Counted from the stretch's first letter, positions 46,672 to 61,366 are shown. The stretch is 64,000 nt of DNA from Calothrix sp. NIES-4101 (GCA_004296455.1 AP018280.1:2356001-2420000), one strand, 5' to 3'. Program-made: numbers and translations. Notes: a model not told the origin generated them from the letters alone.

Positions 46672-49176
46672 ATGACTGATGTGACAAACCAAATAAAGCT
46701 CAAATTACTGCTCTTGCAACCAGCTTTTGGTTTTTGGATAGCAACTTCTCATGTCTGCGCTCAAATAATTCCCGATCGCACTTTACCAATCAATTCCACT
46801 GTCACTGAAATTAATAATGTTGCCAACATTACTGATGGCACGCAAGTTGGTAGTAATCTTTTTCACAGTTTTGAACGGTTTGATATCCCCAAAAACACGG
46901 GAATATTTTTTAATCATGGAGCAACAGTAGAAAATATACTTACACGAGTTACTGGCGTAAATATTTCTCAAATAGATGGCTTGATTGGAGCCTCAGGTAG
47001 TGCAAATTTATTTCTGCTCAATCCCAACGGTATTGTTTTTGGTCAAAATGCGAGCCTGAATATTAGTGGCTCATTTGTGGCTAGCAGTGCTAGTACGATC
47101 AAATTTGCTGATGGCACACAATTTAGTAGTCAGAATCCGGCAAATCAAAACACTGGAAATACCGCTCTTTTAACAATTAGTACCCCAATTGGTCTCAGTT
47201 TTGGGAACAATCCTGGCACAATTAGTGTTTTAGGTAAGGGGCATAATTTAAGCATTGAGCGCCCTGTTACTAGACCCCTGATTCGTAACAGCGTCACAGG
47301 CTTGCAGGTGGAGACAGGAAAAACCCTTGCCTTAATAGGTGGCAAAATTAACCTCAATGGAGGAGAGTTAACGGCATCTTCTGGACATATCGAATTAGGA
47401 AGTGTTGGTAGTTCCAGCGAGGTGAGTATTAATCCAAGTTCCAGAGGTTTTAGTTTTGGGTACGCAGGTACAAGCAACTTTGACGACATAAAATTGTTGC
47501 AAAGAGCAATTGTTGATGTGAGTGGCACGAACGCTGGTTCGATTCAACTATTTGCTCGTCAAGTTAGTCTTAACGATGGCTCAATTTTGTGGATACAGAA
47601 TCAAGGGACTCAACGTGGAGGTGATATTAATGTTAATGCTGTGGAACTTGTGCAGTTAAACAGCACTTCTGGCGATGGCAGAATTGGTAGTGGTTTAGTT
47701 AACGAAACTGTACTCTCTGGAGATAGTGGAGATATAAACGTGACTACATCGCGATTAGAACTACAACAAGGAAGTTCCATCAGTAATAAAACTTTTAGTT
47801 CAGGTGCGAGTGGAAATGTCAATATTAACGCGATCGCCTCAATTCGGCTCAGGGATGTTTCTCCGTTTGATAAGGTGCGAACATCTGGCATTACTGCTTT
47901 GACTCTATCTACAGGTAACGCTGGCAATGTCAATGTCACAACTAACGATTTATTTGTCCTTGGTGGCAGTAGTGTCGCCTCTTTTACCCAGGGAAGTAGC
48001 GGTGCTAGCGGTAATGTGGCAATTAAAGCAGCAAATATTCAAGTTTCTGGTGTGGCGCCAGGAGGAGATAGAAGTACAATTTCTTCTTCGAGCTTGGGTT
48101 TAGGCAATGCTGGTAGAGTCAGCATTGATACTAAGAATTTGAGTGTGACAAATGGTGGTTCGGTATCATCTTCTGGTTTTAGTAATGCTTCCGCAGGTAG
48201 TGTCATTATTAATGCTGCTGATTCAGTAGAAATTCGGGGAAAGTCGGGAGAGTTAACAAGCGAGATTCGTTCAGCAATTCGAGTTTTCAATTCGGAATTA
48301 ATCCGACAACTTTTAGGATTACCTGCAATTCCCCAAGGACAAGCAGGAGACGTAGAGATAAATACGCGATCGCTACAAGTATCCGATCAAGCACAGGTAA
48401 GTGTGGAAAATTTGGGTATTGGTGATGGGGGAACCCTAAAAATTAATGCGGATTTACTGACATTGGAGCGTCGAGCCAGCATTACTGCGAATACAAAATC
48501 TGGTGTCGGAGGAAATATTCTCATTCAGTCCCAAGATATGAGAATGACTGATAATAGTCAGATTACAGCAACCGCACAGGGAAAGACGGGGAACGGGGGT
48601 AATATTACAATCGATAGTAAGACATTAGTTGCTTTAGTCAACAGTGATATCACCGCCAATGCTCAAACAAGCAGTGGAGGCAAAATAATTATTAATGCTA
48701 CAGGTATTTTGGGTACTCAATTTCGTCCATTCATAACACCGCAAAGCGATATCACCGCCAGTTCTGAGGCTGGTGTGAACGGTATAGTTGATATTAACTC
48801 ATTTTATTTCGACTCCAACGTGACAATTGTCGATCTGCCGGAGAGCATCATCCCCATCCCCAACAAAATCACTGCTGGATGTCCGGCATCAAGCGGCAAT
48901 AAATTTATCATTACAGGCAGAGGAGGATTACCAGAAAATCCCACAACCACCCTCAGAGGAGAAACAATTTGGTTAGATTGGCGATCGCCTCAATTATCTC
49001 ATCTACCTGCCAGGAGTATACCAGAACCTACTTCAGAAAAGACATCATCACAATCAGACATCGTGGAAGCTACGGGGTGGATAACCGATGTACAAGGAAA
49101 AGTTAACTTAGTTGCACAGGTAAATCCCCAAATGATCATCCCGACTTGGCGATCTTCTGTTAATTGTAGTAGATGA
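46672..49176 (+). CDS. Filamentous haemagglutinin N-terminal domain (TpsA-like) exoprotein
   Basis: About 834 residues from ATG at 46672, with ggag 11 bp upstream; a GTG at 46660 adds four residues. After a short hydrophobic N-terminus (LKLLLLQPAFGFWIATSHVCAQ, likely Sec signal) comes the TPS/haemagglutination domain (about 35-170: PDRTLPINSTVTEINNVANI, LFHSFERFDI, and NLFLLNPNGIVFGQNASLNI). The rest is a Gly/Ser/Asn-rich beta-helix of roughly 20-residue turns (GNVNINA, GNVNVTT, GSVIINA, GGNITID). The end ATGWITDVQGKVNLVA is the conserved C-terminal motif of cyanobacterial members. Expected to be secreted by a TpsB/Omp85-type pore, which is not encoded nearby. Confidence 0.88.
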   Translation: MTDVTNQIKLKLLLLQPAFGFWIATSHVCAQIIPDRTLPINSTVTEINNVANITDGTQVGSNLFHSFERFDIPKNTGIFFNHGATVENILTRVTGVNISQIDGLIGASGSANLFLLNPNGIVFGQNASLNISGSFVASSASTIKFADGTQFSSQNPANQNTGNTALLTISTPIGLSFGNNPGTISVLGKGHNLSIERPVTRPLIRNSVTGLQVETGKTLALIGGKINLNGGELTASSGHIELGSVGSSSEVSINPSSRGFSFGYAGTSNFDDIKLLQRAIVDVSGTNAGSIQLFARQVSLNDGSILWIQNQGTQRGGDINVNAVELVQLNSTSGDGRIGSGLVNETVLSGDSGDINVTTSRLELQQGSSISNKTFSSGASGNVNINAIASIRLRDVSPFDKVRTSGITALTLSTGNAGNVNVTTNDLFVLGGSSVASFTQGSSGASGNVAIKAANIQVSGVAPGGDRSTISSSSLGLGNAGRVSIDTKNLSVTNGGSVSSSGFSNASAGSVIINAADSVEIRGKSGELTSEIRSAIRVFNSELIRQLLGLPAIPQGQAGDVEINTRSLQVSDQAQVSVENLGIGDGGTLKINADLLTLERRASITANTKSGVGGNILIQSQDMRMTDNSQITATAQGKTGNGGNITIDSKTLVALVNSDITANAQTSSGGKIIINATGILGTQFRPFITPQSDITASSEAGVNGIVDINSFYFDSNVTIVDLPESIIPIPNKITAGCPASSGNKFIITGRGGLPENPTTTLRGETIWLDWRSPQLSHLPARSIPEPTSEKTSSQSDIVEATGWITDVQGKVNLVAQVNPQMIIPTWRSSVNCSR

Positions 49177-49205
49177 GATGACCTAATCCAGATCGTTCAT
49201 TGGTA

Positions 49206-50117
49206 TTAAGAAATGGGTTCAAATACCATTGCTGGAATTAATAAATTCTCTGTGAATGCACTGATTCCTAAAAAACAACTATCCTGACTATAAATTCGCA
49301 AATATGGCGAAGACAAATTTGATATGTCGATAGCTTCGCTGACCTTTGGTATCGCATCTACTATTTTTTGTCCTTGACACCATTTTTTCCCGTGTTCTGC
49401 CGATAAACTGAGGCTAGGTAAATATTGTAATGGTAAATCGGGCTTAATTACTTGGAAATTTCCTGTTTGTAATTGTGTTTCCAACTCTTCAATGGTGATA
49501 CTGTTAGTTACATTAAAACCACTACTAAATGTACGTTGTAGTGCTGCTAGAGTTCCCCCCGTTTGTAAAACCGCTCCTAAATCCCGCGCGATCGCCCGAA
49601 TGTATGTTCCCGCACCGCAAGCTATAGCAAGTTCCAATTCGGGAAATTCCCCTGCTCGCCAATCTAATATATCGATGTTGAATACTTCTACTGTCCTCAC
49701 TGGTGCTGCAACCGCGACACCTTGGCGTGCTAAATCGTAAAGTCTTTTGCCATCAACTTGAATTGCACTGTAACTTGGTGGGATTTGCTCGATTTTACCG
49801 ATAAACTGCGGCAAAAATGCTGTTATTGACTGCAAATTCAAATCGGAACATGGTTGTGAAGCAATTATCTCCCCTTGTAAATCGTCAGTTGTAGTGGTGA
49901 TACCAAAACGAATTGTGGCATGGTAAGCTTTGTCACCGGGAAGATATTGTAATAGTCGTGTTGCTTTACCAATTGCGATCGGTAATACGCCAGTTGCTGC
50001 TGGGTCTAATGTACCAGCATGTCCTACCTTTTTTAAACGTAGAATTTTTCGTACTTTTGCTACACAGTCGTGGGAAGTCCAACCGAATGCTTTGTTGAGA
50101 TTTAAGAAGCCTTGCAC
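49206..50117 (-). CDS. truB: tRNA pseudouridine(55) synthase TruB
   Basis: 303 residues. Makes the universal pseudouridine 55 in the T-loop of tRNAs. The N-terminus [20 protein letters not shown] and catalytic Asp38 in [21 protein letters not shown] are diagnostic. [21 protein letters not shown] and [15 protein letters not shown] follow. The C-terminal region (about 225-303) is the weakly conserved second domain. Single gene. Confidence 0.95.
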   Translation of the reverse strand: MQGFLNLNKAFGWTSHDCVAKVRKILRLKKVGHAGTLDPAATGVLPIAIGKATRLLQYLPGDKAYHATIRFGITTTTDDLQGEIIASQPCSDLNLQSITAFLPQFIGKIEQIPPSYSAIQVDGKRLYDLARQGVAVAAPVRTVEVFNIDILDWRAGEFPELELAIACGAGTYIRAIARDLGAVLQTGGTLAALQRTFSSGFNVTNSITIEELETQLQTGNFQVIKPDLPLQYLPSLSLSAEHGKKWCQGQKIVDAIPKVSEAIDISNLSSPYLRIYSQDSCFLGISAFTENLLIPAMVFEPIS

Positions 50118-50544
50118 AAGTAATTTGATGATTTTGGGAAGAATACTAATTTATAATACCAACCAAAATCTTCATTAATATAATTTCCTATCTTCAATTG
50201 CTTATAACAGCTTAGATATTTACTGAACTTAGAACCTGATTCGGTTTGAATTATTCGCTGGTAAGCCATATTTAGATTTTAAGCACAACAAAGATTAATC
50301 TCCTTATATGAATACATTACAGAGATATAATGATGTTGTGCCTAACTAATTAGATTTCACTCAATATTGTGTTTCAATATTGTCAAACCTCATAATCTAA
50401 TACAGCACTTTTGAGGTACGTGAGGGTACACAAATTTCAGGTTAGCGTTTAAGCCTTTGAATTTTGATTGAGTGCTGTACCTCATAAACATCGAATCTGC
50501 TGTAAGAGTAACAATATTTCATCAGAGCGATAAATTATTGCTAA
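50118..50544. other. Intergenic region carrying MITE copy 2
   Basis: No gene. Contains the 104-bp repeat at 50401-50504; the rest is AT-rich. Confidence 0.5.
50401..50504 (-). repeat. MITE-like repeat, copy 2 (104 bp)
   Basis: Reverse complement of the repeat at 1650-1752 with a single one-base length difference. Ends are TACAGCA/TGCTGTA. It sits 40 bp after the stop of the DUF1400 hydrolase gene. Confidence 0.8.
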
Positions 50545-52260
50545 TTATTTATTAGGTTCTATAAATAATTGTTCCTCTTTGAAATGTCCATTAAAAGCCT
50601 GGGCTAATTCCGTCGAAGTTAGTGATTGAATTAGACTCAAGCCTAATGGCTTACTGGAAATCGCTTTAGCATAAGCAGCATTTAAATACGGTGTGTATTT
50701 AGTTATCCCCGCTATATATGATTGGAAGAAAGGTAAACTTAAAGAATTGAGATAACGTCGAGCTTGGGCTGGATCATCACCAACAATATCTGAAGGTAAT
50801 CCCACTTGTTCCGAGCTACCTTTTCCGTCACCAATTGCTGAGAAGTGAGTTCCACCTTGCAACACAGCTAAATATTTTTTTTGATTCCCAATCCAAGAAA
50901 AAGGTAATATTTGCTCATATAGAGCAGGTGCAACTGTATCATCGCTGCTGGCAACAATCATTACGGGAATTTGAATGTTATTTAAGCCGCTTTCACCAAA
51001 GATACTACTAGTAATTGGGTTGACAGCAATGATTGCCTTAATGCGAGCATCGCGCAAATTATAATCCTGGAGGGGGTTCTTTGTACGTAACTCTAAAGCT
51101 CGACATTGCAATAACAAAGATACATTCCACGTATCTCGCAAAGCCTTCGGTTTACAGTCTTTTTCCAATCCTGCAAAGTTAATAGGAGCACCAGCAAGTG
51201 CTAACCCAGTGTAAGCTCCAAAGGACTGTCCAAAGAATCCAACTTGTTCTAAATTTAGCTTGCCACGAAATCCCGACTTATTACGCTGTTCCAACTCATC
51301 CAAAACAAACTTAATATCGAGAGGACGGTTGTAAAACTCACTTGGTTCAGCAACTTCGTTAGCACTACCCTTCATGAGCGATCGCATCTGCTTTGTATCG
51401 CTTCCAGGGTGGTTAGGAACAACTACTGCAAAGCCATGGGAAGCCAAGTGTGAAGCCAAATACTCAAAATTACTCTTATCCGTTCCTAAACCGTGGGAAA
51501 TCACAATTACAGGAACTTTTTCTTGAGCATTGGGGGTATAAACATCAGTCAATAAAAAGCGATTGCGAACCGCATCCAAAAGCTTGATAGTCTGCTTCTG
51601 AATTACAAACTTGCCTTTACGTCGAAAATCAGGTAATTGCACCAAATTCAACGAGACTTGTGCTGTTGCAGCTTCGATTTGTGCTTTTTGCGATACAGTT
51701 CCAATTGCTTTATCGGTTTCACTTACTAGTTTCTCTAATTCCGCAGCAATTCCCAAAGTTCTTGCCAAATCTATATGAACACTCGAACTTGGGTACTCCC
51801 GTAATAAACTCAGTAATGTCAAACCTCCAGGGTTAGCAGCAGCTAAAATTAGAGCAGAACGTAATGCATGAAAACCTGGTTGCTCTTGACGCGACTTAGT
51901 TTTAATCACTTCTCCTAATCTTCGCAGCAAAAATTCACCCTGCGGAGTGTAAAGAAATTGTGAAACTGCTACTGCGTTTACCTTAATTGGACTATGAAGA
52001 GTTTTTCGCAACTCCTGAATCTGTCCTTTATTAAGATACTGGGTATAGACTGCCAAACTTTCGTCAACAACACCTGTTTTGACGAATTCCTCCAGAGCAG
52101 TGACCGAAATCGAACGCTCTAATGCCGAATAAGATGCATAAACTCTTTCCGCTGCATGTACCGAATTGCATATTTCCAAAGTCGGTAGCAGCATGGAAAG
52201 TAGCAGCAAAATGATATTTTTAGATAGGGTGTTGGTCCAATTACCAAACAAGCTTTTCAT
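50545..52260 (-). CDS. DUF1400 alpha/beta hydrolase (secreted)
   Basis: 571 residues. A signal peptide covers about 1-36 (NIILLLLSMLLPTLEICNSVHAAE, cleavage after HAA). A DUF1400 domain follows (about 36-165: ERVYASYSALERSISVTALEEF, then TPQGEFLLRRLGEVI), a family confined to cyanobacteria. An alpha/beta-hydrolase domain (about 230-530) has VPVIVISHGLGTDKSNFEYL, nucleophile Ser346 in FFGQSFGAYTG, likely Asp in PVMIVASSDDTVAPALY and His in VLQGGTHFSAIGDG. Related to platelet-activating-factor-acetylhydrolase-like dienelactone hydrolases. Probably a periplasmic esterase or lipase; substrate unknown. Single gene. Confidence 0.9.
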   Translation of the reverse strand: MKSLFGNWTNTLSKNIILLLLSMLLPTLEICNSVHAAERVYASYSALERSISVTALEEFVKTGVVDESLAVYTQYLNKGQIQELRKTLHSPIKVNAVAVSQFLYTPQGEFLLRRLGEVIKTKSRQEQPGFHALRSALILAAANPGGLTLLSLLREYPSSSVHIDLARTLGIAAELEKLVSETDKAIGTVSQKAQIEAATAQVSLNLVQLPDFRRKGKFVIQKQTIKLLDAVRNRFLLTDVYTPNAQEKVPVIVISHGLGTDKSNFEYLASHLASHGFAVVVPNHPGSDTKQMRSLMKGSANEVAEPSEFYNRPLDIKFVLDELEQRNKSGFRGKLNLEQVGFFGQSFGAYTGLALAGAPINFAGLEKDCKPKALRDTWNVSLLLQCRALELRTKNPLQDYNLRDARIKAIIAVNPITSSIFGESGLNNIQIPVMIVASSDDTVAPALYEQILPFSWIGNQKKYLAVLQGGTHFSAIGDGKGSSEQVGLPSDIVGDDPAQARRYLNSLSLPFFQSYIAGITKYTPYLNAAYAKAISSKPLGLSLIQSLTSTELAQAFNGHFKEEQLFIEPNK

Positions 52261-53031
52261 CGCTCAACTACGCACGGTGATGTTGTTTGATGAGGCGTTT
52301 TTTTAATTGGTAGTTATACGGACACCCTAGTTGACTGGAATTTCTGATCGCCTCAAATTTTAATTCTTACTATTGAAGCTCACTAGAAGTATTTCTACTA
52401 ATCTAGATGCAATTTGAATTTTGGTAGAGCATCGACAAAATAGGTAAATTAACCTATTTGGTTAGGATATTTTTCCCAACCAAACTATCATAACAGATAA
52501 AAAAATAATACGCCTCAGTATGTAAAAAACAACCATGAAGCAACAATATATTCGATTACAGTAACCGTACAAGTACGTTACTTGTATTATTAGCTAAGAT
52601 TGACTTGATACAGTCATAATTGTATCCAAATAGAACTACTACAGTGCCGGCAATACCTTGTGCTGCGAAGGATTCTAGGATAAATAGCTTCGGTGCAATT
52701 ACTGATACAACATCAAATAAAATTAAAGTAATAATTAGTGCAATTACGAATTACATACTGAATCATCAAGCCTCCTAATGCTCTAAAGATTCAGTAAATG
52801 TTCCATAAGCAATTCAGTTATTTAATGCATAAATTCATAACACTATAAATTCATAACACTATAAATTCAAAAGAGTTAAGTGTAATAATTATTTTATGTG
52901 TAGCACATAGATTGAATAAAAAAGCACATTCCCTATGAACAGAAAGTTTGTAAAAATTGGGTAAGGAATAAAAATAAAAGAAACACTACAGTTTATCCTA
53001 CAATTGAGCCTATGCTTAGCACACCCAAACT
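52261..53031. other. AT-rich intergenic region with tandem repeat
   Basis: About 770 bp with no gene. It has a possible hairpin tttggttagg/tcccaaccaaa (about 52457-52484) and a 16-bp tandem repeat (52829-52870). The right end is the promoter region of the DUF427 gene. Confidence 0.45.
52829..52870. repeat. 16-bp tandem repeat, about 2.6 copies
   Basis: ataaattcataacact occurs exactly twice in a row (52829-52844, 52845-52860), followed by ataaattcaa. Confidence 0.85.
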
Positions 53032-53529
53032 ATGAAACCGCAACGCATTGAACCCAAACCAGGACAAGAATCTGTATGGGACTACCCACGTCCTCCTCGT
53101 TTAGAAGACAGCAAGAAACATATTCAAATTATTTTTAATGGCGAAACTATTGTTGATACTTGTAACGCCAAAAGAATTCTAGAAACAAGTCATCCTCCTG
53201 TTTACTACATTCCACCGGCTGATATTAAGCTCGAATATCTAATAATACAAACATCACAGTCGAGTTTCTGCGAATGGAAAGGAAACGCCAAATATTACAG
53301 TTTATGCGTAGGCGATCGTGAAATCGAAAATACCGCTTGGTTTTATCCAGAACCCACATCTCGATTTGCATCAATTAAAAATTATGTTGCATTTTATGCC
53401 CATACAATGGATGCATGTTATGTAGATGGGGAAAAAGTAACGCCACAACCAGGTAACTTCTATGGAGGTTGGGTAACTAGCGATATTGTCGGACCATTTA
53501 AAGGCCTTCCTGGTAGTTGGGGATGGTAA
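53032..53529 (+). CDS. DUF427 domain-containing protein (long form)
   Basis: 165 residues. The DUF427 domain occupies about 28-130: IQIIFNGETIVDTCNAKRIL, then VYYIPPADIKLEYL, SSFCEWKGNAKYYSLCVGD, TAWFYPEPTSRFASIKNYVAFYA. It has an N-terminal extension (EPKPGQESVWDYPRPPRLED) and a C-terminal extension (QPGNFYGGWVTSDIVGPFKG) found in the longer family members. Fold known, role unproven. Single gene with an AT-rich upstream region. A short paralogue is at 23774. Confidence 0.9.
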   Translation: MKPQRIEPKPGQESVWDYPRPPRLEDSKKHIQIIFNGETIVDTCNAKRILETSHPPVYYIPPADIKLEYLIIQTSQSSFCEWKGNAKYYSLCVGDREIENTAWFYPEPTSRFASIKNYVAFYAHTMDACYVDGEKVTPQPGNFYGGWVTSDIVGPFKGLPGSWGW

Positions 53530-53607
53530 TTTAACTTAATCTGAGTCTCAAGGTAAACAAGTGGGTGCATCTGTGTCACTTGCGATCGTGATCACAAAAC
53601 AAGAATA

Positions 53608-54140
53608 GACCTCCTGCAAAAGTCGCTCAGGAAGATTTGATTTTGGGGAGAGAAAGCTCGTAATTGTAGAGAGCAGCAATCAGATTTAACCTTAAACCAA
53701 ATCTTTTTCGACGATTTTTATAAGTAAGAGACAAAATTTTAAACACCTTCAGTTTACGATTTACATGCTCACCTAAAACTCTAATTCTAGCTAGGGTCTG
53801 CTGAAAAAGGCTGCAAAGCGAATCTAGATGCCACACAACTTGAATAATGGTGGTTTTGGAGGTCAGAACCCAAATTCACCCCGCGATTTTCCGCCAAGGT
53901 GCATGATTTTTGAGCCTCTAAATACCATAACCTTGCACTTGTTTGCCTCAAAAATGATTAAAACCCTTATTTGGTAAGCGTTATAGCTTTAATCAGCAAG
54001 CCCTAGCTAGTTCTTGATTACTTTTTTCTCCACATAACTTAATTTACCTCCTCGAGGCTTTTTCTTGGGAATCCGACTATTACCATGTATTTTTTGAATA
54101 CCTTGATAACCTTTATCTCCTAAACAGAGGTCTAATGTAA
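53608..54140 (-). pseudogene. Decayed IS5-type transposase, interrupted by a MITE-like insert
   Basis: Two fragments of one transposase are visible on the minus strand. The upstream one (about 54140 to 54003) reads LGDKGYQGIQKIH then NSRIPKKKPRGGKL. The downstream one (53794 to 53630) reads LARIRVLGEHVNRKLKVFKI then YKNRRKRFGLRLNLIAALYN. Joined, they give the C-terminal DDE region of an IS5-family transposase, including the Glu in VLGEHVNR. A 208-bp insert splits them, a frameshift lies near the end of the upstream fragment, and the N-terminal two thirds are gone. A terminal-like sequence gacctcctgcaaaagtcgc at 53608 may be the old IS end. It lies just beyond the rRNA operon terminator. Confidence 0.8.
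53795..54002. mobile_element. 208-bp MITE-like insertion with 8-bp target duplication
   Basis: Flanked by the direct repeat CTAGCTAG (53787-53794 and 54003-54010). Removing the insert and one repeat restores the transposase reading NQELARIR. Ends are imperfect inverted repeats, GGTCTGCTGAAAAAGGCT and GGCTTGCTGATTAAAGCT (13 of 18 matching). An internal inverted pair atgatttttgag/ctcaaaaatgat (about 53903-53958) could form a hairpin. No coding capacity, so non-autonomous. Confidence 0.8.
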
Positions 54141-54178
54141 AAGCAAACGTTAACAGCGCAAAATATGGGATAAAAAGC

Positions 54179-54212
54179 AAAGGCTTCTCTAATAGTGTTT
54201 AGAGAAGCCTTT
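54179..54212 (-). terminator. rRNA operon terminator
   Basis: A perfect 12-bp stem aaaggcttctct/agagaagccttt with a 10-nt loop, 17 bp after the 5S 3' end. On the minus strand it is followed by tgcttttta. Confidence 0.75.
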
Positions 54213-54228
54213 GATGATGTATGAATAG

Positions 54229-54347
54229 CCCTGGCACTGAGCAATTGTTGCATGGGGCAACCCCCAGACTATCGTAGCCGCAACAGCGTTTCACAACTGA
54301 GTTCGGGATGGTATCAGAGTGGTTCCACCGCGCCATAAGCACCAGGA
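54229..54347 (-). rRNA. rrf: 5S ribosomal RNA
   Basis: About 119 nt. On the minus strand it starts TCCTGGTGCTTATGGCGCGG and has the conserved loop CCATCCCGAACTCAG. The ends TCCTGG and CCAGG(G) pair. Ends are placed by stem pairing, accurate to a few bases. Confidence 0.93.
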
Positions 54348-54431
54348 AAACTTGTAGGGCATCAAACCCTGAAGACTGCACAGTGACAGAACAAAAACTC
54401 AATTGAAGAGATTAGATTCAAGAAAAGATTA

Positions 54432-57330
<2,899 letters not shown>

Positions 57331-57541
57331 AATATTCTTTTCTTCTCTTCTCTTCTCTCTAATATTGGTGTTTTTATCCGTAGCTGCTACACTACGAACT
57401 GCCTTTCACAATCTCTTGCTCTTTTGAACTTTCAATTGCTACTTTTCTGTCACTATGCAGTTTTCAAGGTTCATTTACTGGTTTCACCCAGCAGTCTACC
57501 ACTTTACTTAGCAGGTGCTGAACTCATCCTCTCTAAAAAGG

Positions 57542-57614
57542 TGGAGGTTAGCGGACTCGAACCGCTGACATCCTGCTTGCAAAGCAGGCGCTCTACCAAC
57601 TGAGCTAAACCCCC
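57542..57614 (-). tRNA. tRNA-Ala (anticodon UGC)
   Basis: 73 nt, minus strand GGGGGTTTAGCTCAGTTGGT, anticodon loop CTTTGCAAG with anticodon TGC, T-arm GGTTCGAGTCC, discriminator A. In the 16S-23S spacer. Confidence 0.96.
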
Positions 57615-57693
57615 ATTAATCAATTCTTTCTATTTCCCAAATCTATAATTCGCTATATCATTAACCACGAACTATGAACTGAAAATATTTAGG

Positions 57694-57767
<74 letters not shown>

Positions 57768-57910
57768 ATTTCTCGAACCTGAATATATAGTTTGAAAGCC
57801 TTACTTGGTAATTGTACCGACCTTGGGAATGACCTCTTAGTTTCTTATTCCTCAAACAAGTACTTCTACTTCCTCTCGTTTCTGTCCCTAAGGGTTTAGG
57901 TCTCCCTATA

Positions 57911-59397
<1,487 letters not shown>

Positions 59398-59715
59398 GTT
59401 CTTTTACAAATCAAAACTAAAATTTGTTTGTTTAGCTCTTCTCGACTGATTTTTTACTTCAGTCTTCTTCATTTCTTTACTTACACTTACCAAGTGTTGT
59501 ATACTGGCTTTCAAACTATATTATTTTCTTGGTTCTACTGCTCTCGAACCGCGCTCTCTCGCGCTCTTTTCGTTTGCAACTTTCTTATAGTAACTACTCC
59601 CTCCCCCTTTGTCAACCCCCCATCCCCCTATTCTTTTTTCTTGGCAGTGATGATCGCCTTCGTACTGCTTTAAGCAACAATGGTGTATGCATTATGCAGA
59701 GAAAGGAAAGAGCTA
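59398..59715 (-). promoter_or_regulatory. rRNA operon promoter region
   Basis: Spacer between 16S and the divergent glyQ. On the minus strand TTGACA (59615-59610) and TACTAT (59593-59588) are 16 bp apart, a plausible rrn promoter about 190 bp before 16S. It is pyrimidine-rich on the plus strand. Confidence 0.5.
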
Positions 59716-60594
59716 GTGGATTTTCAATCAATTATTTTGAAGTTACATCAGTTTTGGCGCGATCGCGGTTGTTTAATCGCCCAGCCCTACGATATGGAAA
59801 AGGGAGCCGGAACTAAGAATCCCCATACTTTTTTAAGGGCTTTGGGACCAGAACCTTGGGCTGTAGCGTATGTTGAGCCTTGTCGTCGTCCAACAGATGG
59901 GCGCTATGGCGAAAATCCGAATCGGTTTCAACATTATTATCAGTATCAAGTTTTGATCAAGCCTTCCCCGGATAATATTCAAGAAATTTATTTAGATTCG
60001 CTCAGAGTCTTGGGAATTCATCCTGAAGATCATGATGTACGCTTTGTCGAAGATAATTGGGAAGATGCAACTGTTGGAGCTTGGGGTACTGGCTGGGAAG
60101 TTTGGTTAGATGGGATGGAGATTACCCAGTTTACTTATTTCCAGCAGTGTGGAGGAATTGATTGTCGTCCCGTTTCTATTGAAATTACCTATGGCTTAGA
60201 ACGATTGGCTATGTATCTCCAAAGCGTGGATGCTATGACTAAAATCAAATGGGCTGAGAATATTACCTATGGGGATATTCACTTGCAAGGTGAGATTGAA
60301 CAGTGCGTGTATAATTTTGAAGCTTCAAATCCAGAGATGTTGTTGAATCTATTTAATTTGTATGAAGAGGAAGCACGGCAATTAAGTAATCGGGGCTTAG
60401 TTTTACCTAGTTTAGACTACGTAATTAAATGTTCGCATATGTTTAATTTACTGGATGCAAGAGGTGTAATTTCAGTAACAGAACGAACCCGATATATAGG
60501 TAGAATTAGACATTTGGCGCGGAAGGTTGCACAAATGTACGTGGAACAGCGCGAAAAGCTTGGTTATCCGTTGCTCAAAAATATGGCTAGTTAG
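59716..60594 (+). CDS. glyQ: Glycyl-tRNA synthetase alpha subunit
   Basis: 292 residues from the GTG at 59716, preceded by ggaaag, which gives the normal N-terminus [14 protein letters not shown]; an ATG at 59680 would add 12 non-conserved residues. It is the catalytic subunit of the bacterial (alpha-beta)2 GlyRS. Motifs: [76 protein letters not shown]. glyS is not adjacent, as is common in cyanobacteria. Divergent from the rRNA operon. Confidence 0.95.
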   Translation: MDFQSIILKLHQFWRDRGCLIAQPYDMEKGAGTKNPHTFLRALGPEPWAVAYVEPCRRPTDGRYGENPNRFQHYYQYQVLIKPSPDNIQEIYLDSLRVLGIHPEDHDVRFVEDNWEDATVGAWGTGWEVWLDGMEITQFTYFQQCGGIDCRPVSIEITYGLERLAMYLQSVDAMTKIKWAENITYGDIHLQGEIEQCVYNFEASNPEMLLNLFNLYEEEARQLSNRGLVLPSLDYVIKCSHMFNLLDARGVISVTERTRYIGRIRHLARKVAQMYVEQREKLGYPLLKNMAS

Positions 60595-60889
60595 AAGTTA
60601 TTTTTGGATGCGCCCTTTTCCGATGGAAGAGGGTTATTTCTTTAGACTTTTAGTAGATATTGTGACATCGGAGACTTTTTATGCAGATAGGCTATAGGTG
60701 AAAATTGTAAAAAGTAATACCAATTATCTTACGAAGAATACTAAAAGGTATCTGGTAGAATCCTATGGGGAGATTGATGTCACACTATCTTGAAGAAGTT
60801 TCGTCAGAGGAACTCGCTTGCAGAATCTCCATATAAGAATCTATGCTATGTACTTGGATTAAGTTTTATTACAGACATTTGAGAGCAGA

Positions 60890-61366
60890 ATGGGTACTAA
60901 GTTAGCTGATATTTTAGAACCGATCGCAGCATGGTTTCGCAGTTTCAATGTTCCTGAACCGATTGTTCATTGGGGACACCCGGTTATGATGGGCATCGTG
61001 ATTTTTGTTTTGGGTAGCTATGTCGTTTATGCTGGTTGGCAAGGCAGATTGCTCGACGATAAGGAAGTGGCAATTAAAAGTCGTAGTGAACACCGCAAAC
61101 TTGCCCCTTTGATGTTTACTTTTATGGCTTTGGGTTATACGGGTGGTTTACTATCTTTAGTGATGCAAAAACAGCCGATTCTGGAGAGCCCACATTTTTG
61201 GACTGCTTCAGGTGTTTTGGTATTATTAGCAATTAATGGTGCGATTTCTAAAGTTTTTTCTGGAAATGCAGGTTTACGAAGCCTTCACGCTTATTTGGGC
61301 AGTACAGCGTTTTTAGTTTTGATTGTACATACTGTACTTGGCTTGAAGTTAGGTACTAGTATTTAG
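60890..61366 (+). CDS. DUF4079 domain-containing membrane protein
   Basis: 158 residues with four membrane helices. VHWGHPVMMGIVIFVLGSYV, RSEHRKLAPLMFTFMALGYT, and SLHAYLGSTAFLVLIVHTVLG identify DUF4079, a family of cyanobacteria, algae and plants. His residues near helix ends (VHWGHP, LHAYLG, IVHTVLG) resemble haem ligands of b-type cytochromes, but that is only a resemblance. A clear terminator follows. Confidence 0.9.
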   Translation: MGTKLADILEPIAAWFRSFNVPEPIVHWGHPVMMGIVIFVLGSYVVYAGWQGRLLDDKEVAIKSRSEHRKLAPLMFTFMALGYTGGLLSLVMQKQPILESPHFWTASGVLVLLAINGAISKVFSGNAGLRSLHAYLGSTAFLVLIVHTVLGLKLGTSI

